Assembly: GCF_949987515.2 (NCBI RefSeq)
Contig: NC_082697.1
Coordinates: forward strand, 24,683,730 to 24,747,729
Length of the DNA stretch: 64,000 bases
Direction: 5' to 3'
DNA from: Delphinus delphis
Taxonomy: Eukaryota; Chordata; Mammalia; Artiodactyla; Delphinidae
Shown here: piece by piece, positions 44,301-56,050 of the stretch
Layout: every line of letters starts with the position of its first letter
Numbering within the stretch: position 1 is the stretch's first letter
Made by a program: the position numbers and the translations under genes
The notes under the pieces: model-generated
Told to the model about the DNA's origin: nothing
The model's input: the letters and a program-made list of their open reading frames with translations, nothing else
Databases searched by the model: none

Positions 44301-45190
44301 ATGGAAAATTTTCCAATAATGTGGTGCCCAATGAAACAGAATCTCAACGGGTAGCCTATTCAAATGTTGGCTGGGTGGCTGGCTGGTCTACATGATTTTA
44401 AGTCCCTCAACTACAAGATTCTATCCAATAAACATTTCAATACACTCTGACCTTATTATCACACTCAGGGGTTTAAACTTTAATATGTAGGCAATGTTGG
44501 GCCATCAGATTTTTAAGGAAAGTGCAACATGCTCAGATCTGTGTTTGTTGCCCTATTATCCATCTCTGGAACACCTCCCATCCCAACCCCCTGCTGGCAT
44601 CATGACAAAATTCCAACTACACTTCACAAACATAAACACCACATCCCACCACCACACCACCCAAAACACACAAAGACACAGAAGTAGTCAAAACAAAGGG
44701 AATTTTGAAAGACTAAATGCAGCATTTAATCCCATCTTAACTACCTGCAAGCAATGAGGAGCCATAAATACCCTCTAGGAACCCAAAAGCTAATCGCTCT
44801 TGTGTGCCTTAATGGAAAGAGGAGGGCACAAAGAGGGAGCATTTCATAAAGATAATCCATTTAATCATCCTGAGTAGTTCTGATCCAAGCTGCTGTCACA
44901 GCACTGCTATTGTTGATCACTACAGTCCCATATGCCCAAACCCAGGACAGCCAGAAAGGAAGATGCAAACAAAGCAAGGGTGGGGAGTCCTCTGAGTTCT
45001 ATTTCAAGAGCAGGAGTTCCCTTTGGAAGATACAGAAGGGGCAAAGGTGAGGGGGGGGAGGCTTAACCAGAGTGGTACAGCCAGGCCTAGGTTCTTGCTC
45101 TGGAGCTGCATGCCACACCTTACTGCAGATGAGAACTAATAATCATTTTGCATTTTCAGAGCACCTAGGGCTTAAGGGAGGCACTAAGAG
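44301..45190. other. Unassigned; L2-like at 44530-44620
   Basis: No gene supported. An ACAC-rich patch at 44625-44680 is low complexity. Confidence 0.4.
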
Positions 45191-45200
45191 TACCAGCTTT

Positions 45201-45488
45201 GCCAGTCACAAAAGGACAAATATTGTATGATTCCATTTACATGAAGTACCTAGAGTAGTCAAATTCACAAGGACAGAAAATAGAATGATGATTGCCAGGA
45301 GGGAGAGGAGAGGAAGTGTTTATACAGAGTTTCAGCTGAGGAAGATGAAAAAGTTCTAGACACGGATGGTAGTGACGGTTGCACAACGATGTGAATATAT
45401 TTAACGCCACAGAACTGTACATTTAAAAATAGTTAAAATAGTAAATTTTATCTTACATGTATTTTTACAAAAAAATAAATTAAAAGCA
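45201..45488 (+). mobile_element. L1 3' end (old L1M type)
   Basis: 'gtagtgacggttgcacaacg', 'taacgccacagaactgtac' and an AT-rich tail mark a mammalian L1 3' end. Perfect TSD TACCAGCTTT (45191-45200 and 45489-45498). Confidence 0.85.
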
Positions 45489-45499
45489 TACCAGCTTTA

Positions 45500-45850
45500 A
45501 AGTTATATTGTCTGCAGTTATCAATTACATGATCCTGAGCAAGTCATGTAACCTCTCTAATCCTGTTTCTTCTTCTGCAAAAGGAATTTAATAATATACC
45601 TAATTCATACAGTAGCTCTGAGGACTAAATGAGATACTCCATAGAAAGTCCTTAATCCAGTGACTGGTACATGGAAAGTACTTAATAAATGTTAGCCTAC
45701 TACTACAATGCACTTTCATAGCCATTTTTTCATAGTCCCCACCCAAGCCTGTGATAGTTTACAGATAAGGAAACTGAGGCTCAGAGAGCCACAATGAGTG
45801 ACTGAGTTCATGATGCCACATCAAATGAAATCCTTTGTCCATGAGAGATG
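45500..45850. repeat. Two MIR fossils, opposite orientation
   Basis: 45515-45695 is sense ('atgatcctgagcaagtcatg', 'ccagtgactggtacatgg'). 45710-45850 is antisense ('acagataaggaaactgaggc'). Confidence 0.75.
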
Positions 45851-47030
45851 CCCTGCACTCACCACTTGTTAATCCAGTGATCTAAGTAAGGCAAGTGCCC
45901 TAACCTTGCTATGTCTTAATTCTCAATTAGAGTTGTAAAAAGGAGATATAAACCAAACTCTGAGAGCTCCCTCACAGAACTTGATGAGAAATGAAATCAG
46001 GTAACAGTTATAAAACAAAACTATAAACCATAAATAAAGTACTATAAAATAACAGTGGTGACTTATGAGAACTGGTACTCCTGTGCACAAAACCTGGCCT
46101 CCTTTTAATGCTGGGACTAAACAACTTCTTTGTGATTTCAAGTTACTTGGGATTCTTGGTCTTCAGACCTGAATAAGTAGTTTAGTGCCCTTTCAAAAGG
46201 TGGCAGAGTACAGTAGAAATAAAAATATTACTGCACTGGAAGTCAGAAGACTGGAATTCCAGTTGTGATTCTGTCACTAAAGCAGTCTGTGAATTTAGAC
46301 AACTTACTTCCCCCTTCCAAGATTCAGTTAACAGGAAAGAGGGAAAAGGCAGATAAAAAAAGTTAGACCAGATAAGACCCCTTCCAGGTCCTACATACCA
46401 CTACTTTTAAATCCAGAATCTTGGAAAGGGGAGAGTACAGCAGACCTCCAGACTCCAAAGAACTAAAGCACACATCAGGAGACATGGCAAGAGCTGGCCT
46501 AGGAACTCCCCTGCCTGATCTTTAGACACCAGGGATCAAACACACTGGAAAACTAGAACACTTACCAAAGTTAATTTTAGTTCACTTTTACCCCTCTGGG
46601 CCTTATCTGAAAATAAGAGAAATAAATCTCTATTTGAAGGCAGGGAGTTGAAGCAATTGACTTGAACCACTTTCTGCTCCCCCTCCCCCAACCAGGAGCT
46701 ATAAATCTAAACCCTATAGAGAACAAGCAAGGTTTGGTGGGAGGAACAAGCCACAAAAAACAAAAAACGGATGAACCTCACTGCTTTAAATGACTTACAC
46801 CTTCCCTGAGCCAAAACCCCAGGGAACTTCAGTTGTGCTTGAGATCTGGAGTCCTCTGCATCCATCAGCTTCTAACGGGCAAGGAATCAGGGAGAACGGA
46901 GTTAGTTAGGTATCCCAACTAACGATGTGACTCAAAATCGGTTCTGCACTAAGAGATTACACAAGTTCACACTAAGAAATAAATAACAGGTACCAGCACC
47001 ACGGCTTCACACTTCTGTGGCTCCTACCTG
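45851..47030. other. DNA left of the CpG island, MIR-type pieces
   Basis: 46200-46400 (sense: 'ggaagtcagaagactggaat') and 46560-46640 are decayed MIRs. The neat splice-like pair at about 46564-46605 on the minus strand falls inside one and was not taken as an exon. The rest is unassigned. Confidence 0.5.
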
Positions 47031-47290
47031 TGATTTAGAACACATTACTTAACCTCTCTGCGCCTTGACTGCTGCTTTTGTAAATGGGGATAACCTCAGA
47101 AGGCCGTCGTGAGCATTCTATGAAATAAGGCTTGCGAAGTTCCTGAGTCAAGTCCATTAAATGTTACCTGTTGGTATTAAACACTTCTCGCACACATTAG
47201 TTTCCTCCCTGAATCCACAAACACCCTGCGAGGCGACATTCTTTCTCCCTGTTCACTGAAAGGCAAACTGAGGCTCGGCGGCGAAAAGGC
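47030..47290. repeat. MIR fossils at the left edge of the CpG island
   Basis: 'aacctctctgcgccttgact' with 'gtaaatggggataacc' (sense) and 'gttcactgaaaggcaaactg' (antisense) are MIR cores. CpG content starts to rise within them. Confidence 0.6.
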
Positions 47291-48950
47291 TGCGTGAAGC
47301 GCGGAACACGGCCCCAGCTCGAGGGCCTGCTGTTGTTCCTCTATGAGCCCAAGGTGTGCAACAAGCCCAGGACCGGGAAAGGGGGGCCCGAGGAGGCGCT
47401 CAGGCCAGTAGGGAGCGAGGCGGGACCAGTTTTGATCGCCTCCGGGAACCCGCAGACCCAGCCCGAGAGGGAGAGCCGGAAGAAACCCGGGGCCGAGGCC
47501 AGAGCCGGGACCCGGCCCGCCCGAGGCCTCCCCAGCGCGGCCTCCGCTCCCCCCTCCTCCCCTCGCCGGGCGGGGCGGGGCGCGAACACAAAAGACTCCA
47601 ACTTCCGAGCGGGCGCGGGCCCACCCCGCCAACTCCCGGCCCAGGTCCGACCCGCGGGGAGGAGGCGGGCAAGGAACGCCAGGGCTGCCGGGACCCAGGG
47701 CGGCAGGCCCGGGTGGAGAGAAGGTGCGGGGGCAGGGTGCCGGGAGTTACTCCGGCTCCCGGGACTCCCCGAACGGCCGAAAAAAAGAGTTTCTAAAAAT
47801 AGGCAGCGACCGGCGCGAAGAAGTGGGTGACCGAAAAGGAACAAGGAGCACCCCCTCCCCACACCTTTAAGGAGACGCCCGCGGCCCCCACTCACCCGCC
47901 CTGAGAGGTCTGGAGGAAGCCGCGCGGCGCGGAAGGAGGCGGTGCCGCCGCACTCGGGGGCGGAAGGGAGGGAGCGAGGGAGGGAGGAAGAAGGCGGCCC
48001 CGGCCGCAGCGTGAGGAACTGAATACACGCGCGGGAGTCGCTGCCGCCGCTACCGCCCCCTCAGCTTCTCTCTGCTCTACCCACCCTGCGCCGAGCTGCT
48101 CGCGCACCCCGCCGCACTGACAGCGGCGCGAGCCCCGCAGTCGCCAGTCCTTCCTTTGGCCGGCACCACTGAGGCGTGCCGGGGTGGGGGTGTCCGGAGC
48201 GGCTTCCCTCAACTCGGCCCCGCCCGCCACTCCGGCCCTGGCCCCGCCACCCCCTGCCCCCGCCTCTGTCTCCAGAGACGGGCCTGGCGACTCAAGCGCG
48301 AGGAGTCCGCAGCCCCGCCGTGACACAGCCCGGCCCCCGAGGCGCAGGGGCTCTTCCTACCCCCTCAACCTAGCTTTGGAAAGGTCCAGAGCTACGGCGG
48401 GGAGAAGAGGAAGGAGGGGTCGGGGAGGGGCCTGACAGGGAGGAAGGACTGAGGTGGGACCCTGAGGAGGCGGGGCTAGGGCGGGAAGAGAGACTGGTTT
48501 ACACTGGAACCGAGCGTAAGGAGGGGTGGGTCTGAGAGAGTGATGATGCAGTGAAGAGAGGCGCGCGAGACAAGTATGGAAGACATTGGCGGCCTCGCAG
48601 AGCCGGGCTTGAAAGGAGGGGGTGTGGGCGGGGCTAAAGGGAGGCCTGCCCAGAGGAGGAGTCAAGGGTGGAGGGAGGCCCGGGCGAGGTTGGGGGAGGA
48701 GGGGCCCTTAACGGGGCGTGTTGGAGGCGGGGCTGAAGAGAAGCCCCAAACGGAGGAAAGACTGAAGCGGGACAGAAGGAGGCGGGCCCGGAAGCTGAGC
48801 CGGGAGGAGGGGGGCCCAAAGGTGGCCACTCTGGGGAGGAGCCGGAAGGAGGCGTGACCCAAAGGGCCATGATGGGGTTCGGGAGGGGGCTGGAGGTGGG
48901 CGGGGCCTGGAGATGGGGCCCAAACTAGTTGGCGGTGGGCGGTGCCCGAG
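47230..48950. promoter_or_regulatory. CpG island promoter, possibly bidirectional
   Basis: About 1.7 kb of GC-rich DNA with dense, undecayed CpG, sharply different from the AT-leaning surroundings and free of young retroelements. It contains GGGGCGGGG-type (Sp1-like) and CCGGAAG (ETS-like) motifs, mostly to the right of 48.3 kb, and no obvious TATA box, as usual for CpG-island promoters. Strong splice donors point left on the minus strand (at 47895) and right on the plus strand (after 49010). The long open frames on both strands here (up to 184 codons) are expected from low stop density in GC-rich DNA. The gene is not identified. Confidence 0.88.
47896..48130 (-). other. Likely non-coding first exon (5' UTR)
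   Basis: On the minus strand the densest CpG part of the island ends in CTCTCAGGGCGG followed by GTGAGTGGG, a strong 5' splice site. No in-frame ATG with a convincing ORF lies just before it, so it is read as a 5' UTR exon of a gene running left. The transcription start is an estimate; it could lie anywhere between about 48000 and 48300. Confidence 0.5.
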
Positions 48951-49010
48951 GGATGCGGAAGAGAAAAAGTGGGACGGAGCGCCAGGGCCTTTCCCTTTGA
49001 AGGGAACCTG
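48951..49010 (+). other. Possible plus-strand first-exon end
   Basis: GGGAACCTG followed by GTGAGTAGAG is a strong donor at the right edge of the island. A second, weaker one (GAGGATG followed by GTAAGC) is at about 49278. Either could belong to a divergent transcript. No coding sequence seen. Confidence 0.3.
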
Positions 49011-49570
49011 GTGAGTAGAGAAGGCGAAGATCCACGCTGCCTTTTGGGAGTGGGCGGAGACGCCTCCGTGAGGGCGGGTCAGGGGAGGAGGTGCCACTTT
49101 CACCTAAAAGAAAAAGGTTAAATTCAAGCAGCTTTACCCTTTTGGGGTGCGAGAAATGTTTTATAATTTGATCTGGATCTGGATGTTTGTCCTCACTACT
49201 GAATAGAGTTCTCCTGTCGAGAACTCTCACCTAAATCAGTGTTCCAGCCTCCACGGAACAGCCGGAGCACACGAGGATGGTAAGCCCTTCAGTCCTCAGC
49301 TGTAGACTTCCCTGAACTCTAGGAAGACAAATTCTCCATGCATCGTCCGACCTGTGATTCTGTGATTGTATTTTTCACAGCACTTCCCCCAGAACCTGCC
49401 TAAGAGACTGGATTCCTGAGCACGAAGCAGACTTTGAAAAGAATCCTGCCTGGCTCTGCCAGACCAGCAGTTATAGCTGCACTTGTGTTGTTTGATGACC
49501 TGTCGCTGCTTCAAAAGGAAGAAAAATCAAACTAGAGAGATGGTGACAACTGAGACCAAGGCCAGGAACG
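49011..49570. other. Right shoulder of the CpG island
   Basis: CpG density falls away here. No repeat or coding exon recognised. Confidence 0.4.
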
Positions 49571-49574
49571 TTCT

Positions 49575-49855
49575 TCCCCCACCTGTTCTAACGCCTCAGG
49601 TCTCTGCTTAAATATCACCTCCTCAGAAAGGCCTTCCCTGAACACCCAGCTTAAAGATGTTCTCTGGTTTGACCTCTTGTTCATTTCCTTCATGGCATTT
49701 CTTAGTCTTCTCATTTACTGATCTGTTTATGTGTTTTTGCCCATGTTCCTCACTAGAAGGTAAGTTCTATGAGACCAGGAATCTTTGACTGTTGTGTACG
49801 GCACTGTGTAACCAGACTTAGTGTTCAATAAAAATTTGAGTGGATGAATGAGTCA
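49575..49855 (+). repeat. L2 LINE 3' end
   Basis: 'aggtctctgcttaaatatca', 'cagaaaggccttccctgaac', 'agaaggtaagttctatgaga', 'gtgttcaataaaaatttgag'. Well preserved. Confidence 0.85.
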
Positions 49856-49881
49856 GTCAACCAATTAATGAATCTGGCCCC

Positions 49882-50232
49882 GGGCTTCCCTGGTGGCGCA
49901 GTGGTTAAGAATCCGCCTGCCAATGCAAGGGACATGGGTTCGAGCCCTGGTCCGGGAAGATCCCACATGCCGCGGAGCAACTAAGCCCGTGTGCCACAAC
50001 TACTTAGCCTGCGCTCTAGAGCCCATGAGCCATACCTACTGAGCCCACACGCCACAACTATTGAAGCCCGGGCGCCTAGAGCTCGTGCTTCGCAACAAGA
50101 GAGGCCACCGCAATGAGAAGCCCGTGCACCGCAACGAAGAGCAGACCCCGCTCACTGCAACTAGAGAAAGCCCGTGGGCCGCAACAAAGACCCAACGCAG
50201 CCATAAATAAATAAATAAATAAATAAATCTAT
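49882..50232 (+). mobile_element. CHR-1 SINE, full length
   Basis: Starts 'gggcttccctggtggcgcag', with an (AATA)n tail. Perfect TSD AATGAATCTGGCCCC (49867-49881 and 50233-50247). Confidence 0.95.
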
Positions 50233-50249
50233 TAAAAAAAAAAATGAAT

Positions 50250-51095
50250 CTGGCCCCTCCCAACCTCCTCTGCTCTGTTTCTGGCCACTCCTTGGCTCCT
50301 CACGTCCCTCTCTGTGTACCAGCCTTACCATGTTTGCTTGAATACACCACACTCTCTCAGCACCTTCTGACAAGGCACTTGGATTGCTCCTTCCCTTCTG
50401 CCTAGATGCCTCCTGTTCATCCTTCAACACTCAGCTCAAGAACCACCTCCTCTGAGAGGCCTTCTCTGACCTCCCGTCAGCCCCCCCCACCCCACCAGGA
50501 AAGTTGAAGCACTCATCCCTTCCTGTTCATGGCCTCAGTTATAAAACTTCCCTGTGCAGGTGACATCATCTTCCCTGCTGGCATCCTGCTGACACAGGAT
50601 TATGTTCATGCCCTATAAGGTCCTGTGTGACCTGCCTCCTACTCTTCTTATCCCCTCTTGTATTGCTCTCACCACCTCTCACTCTACTCCAGCCACATTG
50701 GCCTCCCTCCTGTTCTTCTGACATGTCAAGCATACGGCTAACCTTAGGGCCTTTGCATTTGCTCTTGTGTCTGCCTCAAATGCTTTCCTCCCAGGTATTG
50801 GCATGGCTCACTCCTCCTTCAGGTCTCTGCTCAAATGTCACTTCCTCAGGCCTCTCTGAGGAAGTGACCCACATTTAAAATAGCAATGCTCCACTCCTCT
50901 GCACTTCCTCACACACTTTCTTGTTGAATTTTTCTCCATAGCACTTATCGCCACCTGAAATATTACATGTTTATTGTCTCTCTCCCATCCCTACCTTCCA
51001 CTACAGTGTGATCACCACAAAGATAGGATTTTGTCTGTTTTGCTCATTCCTCAGTACCCAAAACAGTGGGTCCTCATTTAATATTTGTTGAATGA
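50250..51095 (+). repeat. Two consecutive L2 LINE pieces
   Basis: 50255-50580 ('ctcctctgagaggccttctc') and 50590-51095 ('aggtctctgctcaaatgtca', 'gcacttatcgccacctgaaa', 'atttaatatttgttgaatg'). Both sense. The 83-codon plus frame is repeat-derived. Confidence 0.85.
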
Positions 51096-51204
51096 ATGGC
51101 TATGAATTCAACAAAGAAATGCTAGGAATACTCTGCATCGTCCAGAAGAATCCCTGAAGATTAGAGTGTAAAGGGAGATGTTTCTGAGGAAATGTGCTGG
51201 CAAC

Positions 51205-51420
51205 ACTAGCTAACGTGGAGCATTTACTAGTTGCCAGGCAATCTGCTAAGCGCTTTTCAAGCTGATTCCCACAGCAGCCCTATGAGGTAGGTACTATTAT
51301 AATCCCTATTGTACAGAAGCTCTGGCACGGAGATTAACTTTCCCAAGGTCACACAGTTAATAAGTGGTGGGGTCCAACTTTAGAACCTGCATGCTGAATC
51401 ACTATACTGTCCTACCTTCT
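51205..51420 (-). repeat. MIR SINE fossil
   Basis: 'ctagttgccaggcaatctgc', 'aatccctattgtacagaagc', 'aaggtcacacagttaataag' in antisense order. Confidence 0.8.
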
Positions 51421-51549
51421 AATTATTAAAGATCTACCACTATTGGTCCAATAAAGGCAAAGAATGAGGATGAGACATCCTTTTGCCTTCTGAGCAGTGT
51501 AGTATAGGGTCTGGTGCCTAGAGTTGCAGCAGAATTTTTCCTTAGCCAC

Positions 51550-51998
51550 CATATTAGTCAGGGTTCTCCAAAGAAACAGAACCAATAATATATATTTAGA
51601 TATATAGAAGAGATTTATTACAGGAATTGGTTAACAGTTGTGTGGGCTTGAGAAGTTCCATGATCTACCGTCTGCAAGCTAGAGAATGAGGAAAGCCGAT
51701 AGTATAATTCAGTCCAGGTCCAAAAGCCCAAGAACCAGGAGCACTGCTGTCCAATGTCCTGGGCAAGAGAAAGTGGATGTCTCAGCTCAAGCAAAGGAGT
51801 GAATTCACCCTTCCGTCTTTTGTTCTATTCAGGCTTCACCAGATTGGATGATGCCCAGCCACATTGCTTTTCTTTACTTAGTCTACCAATTCAGATGCTA
51901 ATCTCTTCCAGAAACACCCTCAAAGACACACCCAGAAATGTTTTACCAGCTATCTGGGCTAAAGCCCATCAAGTTAACACATAAAATTAACCATCACA
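51550..51998 (+). repeat. Old L1M-type repeat
   Basis: 'tattagtcagggttctccaa', 'gtctgcaagctagagaatg', 'cagattggatgatgcccagc' and 'aagttaacacataaaattaa' are in the order of a common old mammalian L1 3' UTR-derived repeat. The subfamily name is not certain. Confidence 0.7.
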
Positions 51999-52500
51999 GC
52001 CACCATGAGGGAAGTCAGCTAGAGAACAAAGCCATCACATAGAGGAGGGTAGGACTGAGAAAATATTGCAGAAAAAATGAGCCAGAGACCTGATAAAGCC
52101 ATACCTGAAGCTTGACCCACCTCTGGACTTTTCTATGGACCAATACCTCTTTAGAGTTTGAGTATTTTGAGTTGGGATTTTGTGTGTGTGTGTAATTTAC
52201 AGTAAAAAGAGACCTCCTAACAAAAACAGATGAGTAGGGTTCAACAGGTGGAGGTATTAATGCCTCACATTTTTATGAGGTATTTGTTTACAGAATGCTG
52301 AAGGGGATTCCAGACAGAGGGAATAGCAAATATGAAGGCAGGAATGTAAGAGCTAAGTGTTTCTGCAGTGCAAGGTATGAGTTGAGTTGAGAAAGATGAG
52401 ATATAAAAGGTAGGGTAGAACTAGTATCTGGAGGAACTGGTTTCTCCACTCAACTTCGTAGATGGTGGGAATCATTGAAAGGTTCTGAGCAGAAGTTGCT
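51999..52500. other. Unassigned non-coding DNA
   Basis: Weak old-repeat wording ('gaatagcaaatatgaaggca' near 52320). No gene. Confidence 0.35.
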
Positions 52501-52509
52501 TTGAAATGA

Positions 52510-52690
52510 TAAAGTGTCAAGGTTGGAAGAACCTTTAAAAGCAATCTGGTTCAACTCTAGGATCTGTTTTTGTCTGCATTTCATGGATGAGGAAATGTAA
52601 CAGGCCAATATCTCACAAATGGTAGGTGAAGGAGCAAGGATTTGAACCCAGGGCCATCTGAGCCCCAACACATGCTATCAGTGACCTCCT
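52510..52690 (-). repeat. MIR3-type fossil
   Basis: 'ggttggaagaacctttaaaa', 'catttcatggatgaggaaat', 'aaggatttgaacccagggcc'. Confidence 0.7.
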
Positions 52691-52699
52691 CTGTCCACC

Positions 52700-53395
52700 A
52701 CTGGAATTAATTCTGCCTTCTGAGCTCACCCTGAATGGGCAAGTCCTTTTTCAGGGATTTGACAATGATATTTGTAGAGCTACCCAGATGAGGATTAAGA
52801 AGATGGATTCAGGGGAGAGAAGAGTAGAGGGACCCAACAGGTGTCTTCACTGGAGGCAAAGAAAAAAGGAGATGAGGAAAGCAGGTGAATGAAGAGGAGG
52901 GAGCAGACAACAGAGAGGTGATGGGGAGAATCAGCAGGATCTGAAGAAGGAGCAGATGGAGATGGAGGGATGTAAGAAGGAAGAATTCATTAAGGAAGAT
53001 ACAGGCTTGTCATTAGAACAGGGATTGCAAAATCAGATACCAACAGAGCCAAGTAAGTACCATAAATGAGCAAAGTGGGTCAGGTATAAGACAGTAGGGA
53101 GTCATGGGGTCTGCAGCAAGCTGGGAGTTCATGCTCCTTCTAAAGAAGGCACCTACTGCTCATGTGAGAGTATGGGCTCCCAGTGTGGGCAACTGCCAGG
53201 TCTGAGAAGAAAAATAAGCTCTAAATTCAAATTCTTATACAAAAATCTTCTTGTTTTTAAATGCTGGAAACTAATTCAAATTTTAAAAAGAAAAAAAACA
53301 CTGTGCTGGCCAAAAGACACACATCTTAAGGCTGGGTTTGGCCTGTGGGCTGCCAGTTCATGCCTTCTAATCAGTTTGGATCCAAACTCCTGTTC
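52700..53395. other. GA-rich and unassigned DNA
   Basis: 52800-52990 is GA-biased. No gene or clear repeat. Confidence 0.35.
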
Positions 53396-53457
53396 ACTGC
53401 TTAACAACACTCTGTGCTCTCGAGCAAGTTACTTCACCTTTCAAGTCCCAGGTTCTT

Positions 53458-53937
53458 TTTTATTTCCCCTGATTTAATTTTTTTTAATTTTATTGAAATA
53501 TAGTTGATTTACAATGTTGTGTTAATTTCTGCTGTACAGCAAAGTAATTCAGTTATACATATTTATTCTTTTTCATATTCTTTTCCATTATGGTCTGTCA
53601 CAGAATATTGAATATATTTCCCTGTGCTATACAGTAGGACCTTGTTTATCCATCCTATATATAATAGTTTGCAACTGCTAGTCCCAAACTCCCAATCTTT
53701 CCCTCTCCCACTCCTCTCCCCCTTGGCAACCACAAGTCTGTTCTCTATATCTGTGAGTCTGTTTCTGTTTCATAGATATGTTCATTTATGTCATATTTTA
53801 GATTCTATATATAAATGATATCATATGGTATTTGTCTTTCTCTTTATGACTTCACTTAGTATGATAATCTCTAGGTCCATCCATGTTGCTGCAAATGGCA
53901 TTATTTCATTCTTTTTTATGGTTGAGTAACATTCCAT

Positions 53938-53993
<56 letters not shown>

Positions 53994-54214
53994 ACATCTT
54001 CTTTATCCATTCATCTGTCAATGGACATTTAGTTTGTTTCCATGCCTTGGCTATTGTGAATAGTGCTGCTATGAACACAGGGGTGCATGTATCTTTTCAA
54101 ACTATAGTTTTGTCTGGATATATGCCCTGGAGTGAGATTGCTGGACCGTATGGCAACTTTATTTTTAGTTTTTTGAGGAACCTCCATACTGTTTTCCATA
54201 GTGGCTGCACCAAT
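53458..54214 (-). mobile_element. L1 3' end, minus strand, in MIR
   Basis: T-run, then 'attgaaatatagttgattta' (antisense 3' UTR) and on to late ORF2 wording ('ccattcatctgtcaatggac'). TSD AAGTCCCAGGTTCTT (53443-53457) recurs at 54215-54229 with one change. 5'-truncated and non-coding. Confidence 0.92.
53945..53990. repeat. (TG)n microsatellite
   Basis: About 23 TG units inside the L1, in the same L1 position as the CA arrays at 15.6 kb. Confidence 0.95.
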
Positions 54215-54269
54215 AAGTCCCAGGGTCTTATCTTAGCCCACATCATAGGGTTGCTGTAGGATTTTTTAA

Positions 54270-54468
54270 TTTATTTTTTAAATATTTTACTTGTTTATTT
54301 ATTTATATGGCTGCACCGGGTCTTAGTTGTGGCACGTGGGATCTTCGTTGCGGCGTGCAGGGTCTTTAGCTGCAGCATGCGGGATCTAGTTCCCCGACCA
54401 GTGATCAAACCTGGGCGCCCTGCATTGGGAGCGTGGAGTCTTAACCACTGGACCACCAGGGAAGTCCT
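54270..54468 (-). mobile_element. CHR SINE, minus strand (first of a pair)
   Basis: Minus-strand 5' head 'ggacttccctggtggtcc' at 54468, T-rich tail at the left. TSD for the pair: AGGATTTTTTAA at 54258-54269 and AGGACTTTTTAA at 54828-54839. Confidence 0.9.
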
Positions 54469-54509
54469 AAGGGCTTTTTATTTATTTGTTTGTTTATTAA
54501 TTAACAGTA

Positions 54510-54827
54510 AAGATTTTTTTTAATTTATTTTATTTTTTTTTGGCTGTGTTGGGTCTTTGTTGCTGCGTGTGGGCTTTCTCTAGTTGTGGCAGGAGGGGGC
54601 TACTCTTCATTGCAGTGTGCGGGCTTCTCATTGCAGTGGCTTCTCTTGTAGCAGAGCACGGGCTCTAGGCACGTGGGCTTCAGTAGTTGCGGCTTGTAGG
54701 CTCAGTAGTTGTGGTGCACGGGCTTAGTTGCTCTGCAGCATGTGGGATATTCCCAGACCAGGGCTCAAACCCATGTCCCCTGTATTGGCAGGCAGATTCT
54801 TAACCACTGCACCACCAGGGAAGCCCC
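54510..54827 (-). mobile_element. CHR-1 SINE, minus strand (second of a pair)
   Basis: Minus-strand head 'ggggcttccctggtggtgc' at 54827, full-length body, T-rich tail near 54510. It lies head to tail with the SINE at 54270-54468; both sit between one pair of TSDs, so one inserted into the tail of the other. Confidence 0.92.
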
Positions 54828-54905
54828 AGGACTTTTTAAAATAAGACAAATGTATGTAGAGCACTTAGCATTCAGTGCCTGACATAGAGCAAAACACTCA
54901 GAATG

Positions 54906-55440
54906 GTTTTATCATCAGTGTGAAAGTTATTGTTTCTCCTATAACCCATAAACTCATGAACTATTAGAAAAGAAAATGTCCCCAAAGACATCTCATCCAG
55001 GGGTTTTAAACCTGTTAAGCTACAGAGACCTCTTTTAAGGCAGACCTTTCACAGAAAGGCAATGTATAATCGGATGGGGGAGAGGAGTGGCTTTGTTTGA
55101 AGTGAGGGAGGGGAACCCAGAGTCCTGCCTACTAGGCTTCCCCACCCCAGCCACAAACCACCCTCAAACAGTGGTCCCTCCACAGGGTGTTGCAGAGCAC
55201 GGCTTTGAGAATCACCATTCTATTCCAGGTGATAAGGAAACAGATAGGAAACTGAGGCTCAGAAAGGTACAGAGATTTGCCTAAGGTTCAGTGACAGGGA
55301 GGGATTCCTGCTTCCCAAGCTAATGCACTTCCCAACTGGAATGACACACCCTCCTTCCTGTCCACCTGCTTGAGAATAAACCCTCTTTTGGCCCCTCCCT
55401 GACTGGGGTGAGGAGTAGCCCCACTAGCATTGCCCCAGAG
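54906..55440. other. Unassigned; MIR-like at 55200-55330
   Basis: 'aggaaacagataggaaactg' and 'gtacagagatttgcctaagg' are antisense MIR wording. No gene. Confidence 0.45.
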
Positions 55441-56050
55441 CCCCAGGGTATAGCCAGGGTTCTCAGTTGCAAAGTGAAAAAAAAAAAAAAAAAAACCCTA
55501 AAAAGCTCAGGCTAACAGAAACAGAAAAGGAATTTATTAAAAGGGTATTGGGGAGCTCCCAAAACTGATGGGAAGGCTGGACAACCAGGCTCAGAGAACT
55601 GAAATGACAGGATCAGGGACTTGGATGTTGCTAGGACTCTTTTTCCTCAGTCCTTGTCTTTCATTCTCTGTGTGTGAGCTTTTCCCCTCAAGGCTGGACA
55701 CGTGGCTGCAGCAACTCTCAGCACTCAACAACTCTCAGCTGCTCCACTAGTGAGACAGAGGCTTTCTGCTTCTAGTCTTGACAGAACTTTAAGCCTTCCT
55801 TAAGGGAAAGACTTAGATTGGTCCAACAGGAGTAGGTGCTCATCCCTAGACCAGTTATCCATGGGTGCGGGGCCAGGTACTGTGACCGGCCCACCTTGAG
55901 CCGGGTGCCTACTCTTTAACCAATTATTGTGAATAGAGAGGTTGGGTGAATAAGTAGATGGCAGTGCCTATTGGAACCATATGGCCAGAGAAGGGGAAGG
56001 AGAATTTCTCTCCTCCAAGAAGCCTATCTTATCTCCCTTGCCACACACAT
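55441..56050. repeat. Old interspersed repeat, class uncertain
   Basis: 'aaaaggaatttattaaaagg' after an A-run of 20, 'ccaggctcagagaactgaaa', 'acagggagtaggtgctcat' style wording. This looks like an old retroelement 3' part (L1M or LTR) but I cannot fix the class. Confidence 0.45.

Larger units (their letters stand above)
53400..54905 (+). repeat. MIR split by an L1 and two SINEs
   Basis: The MIR core 'cgagcaagttacttcacc' stops at 53442, resumes as 'tcttatcttagcccacatca' at about 54226, stops again at 54257, and ends as 'agcacttagcattcagtgcc' after 54840. The three pieces join into one MIR once the insertions are removed. Confidence 0.8.

Noticed and set aside
46564..46605. Neat 41-nt splice-bounded segment on the minus strand
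   Set aside because: It coincides with a MIR core read backwards; no open frame is maintained.
47177..48435. Overlapping ORFs of up to 184 codons on both strands of the CpG island
   Set aside because: GC-rich DNA has few stop codons. The frames contradict one another and are Pro/Arg/Gly/Ala-rich as expected from composition.
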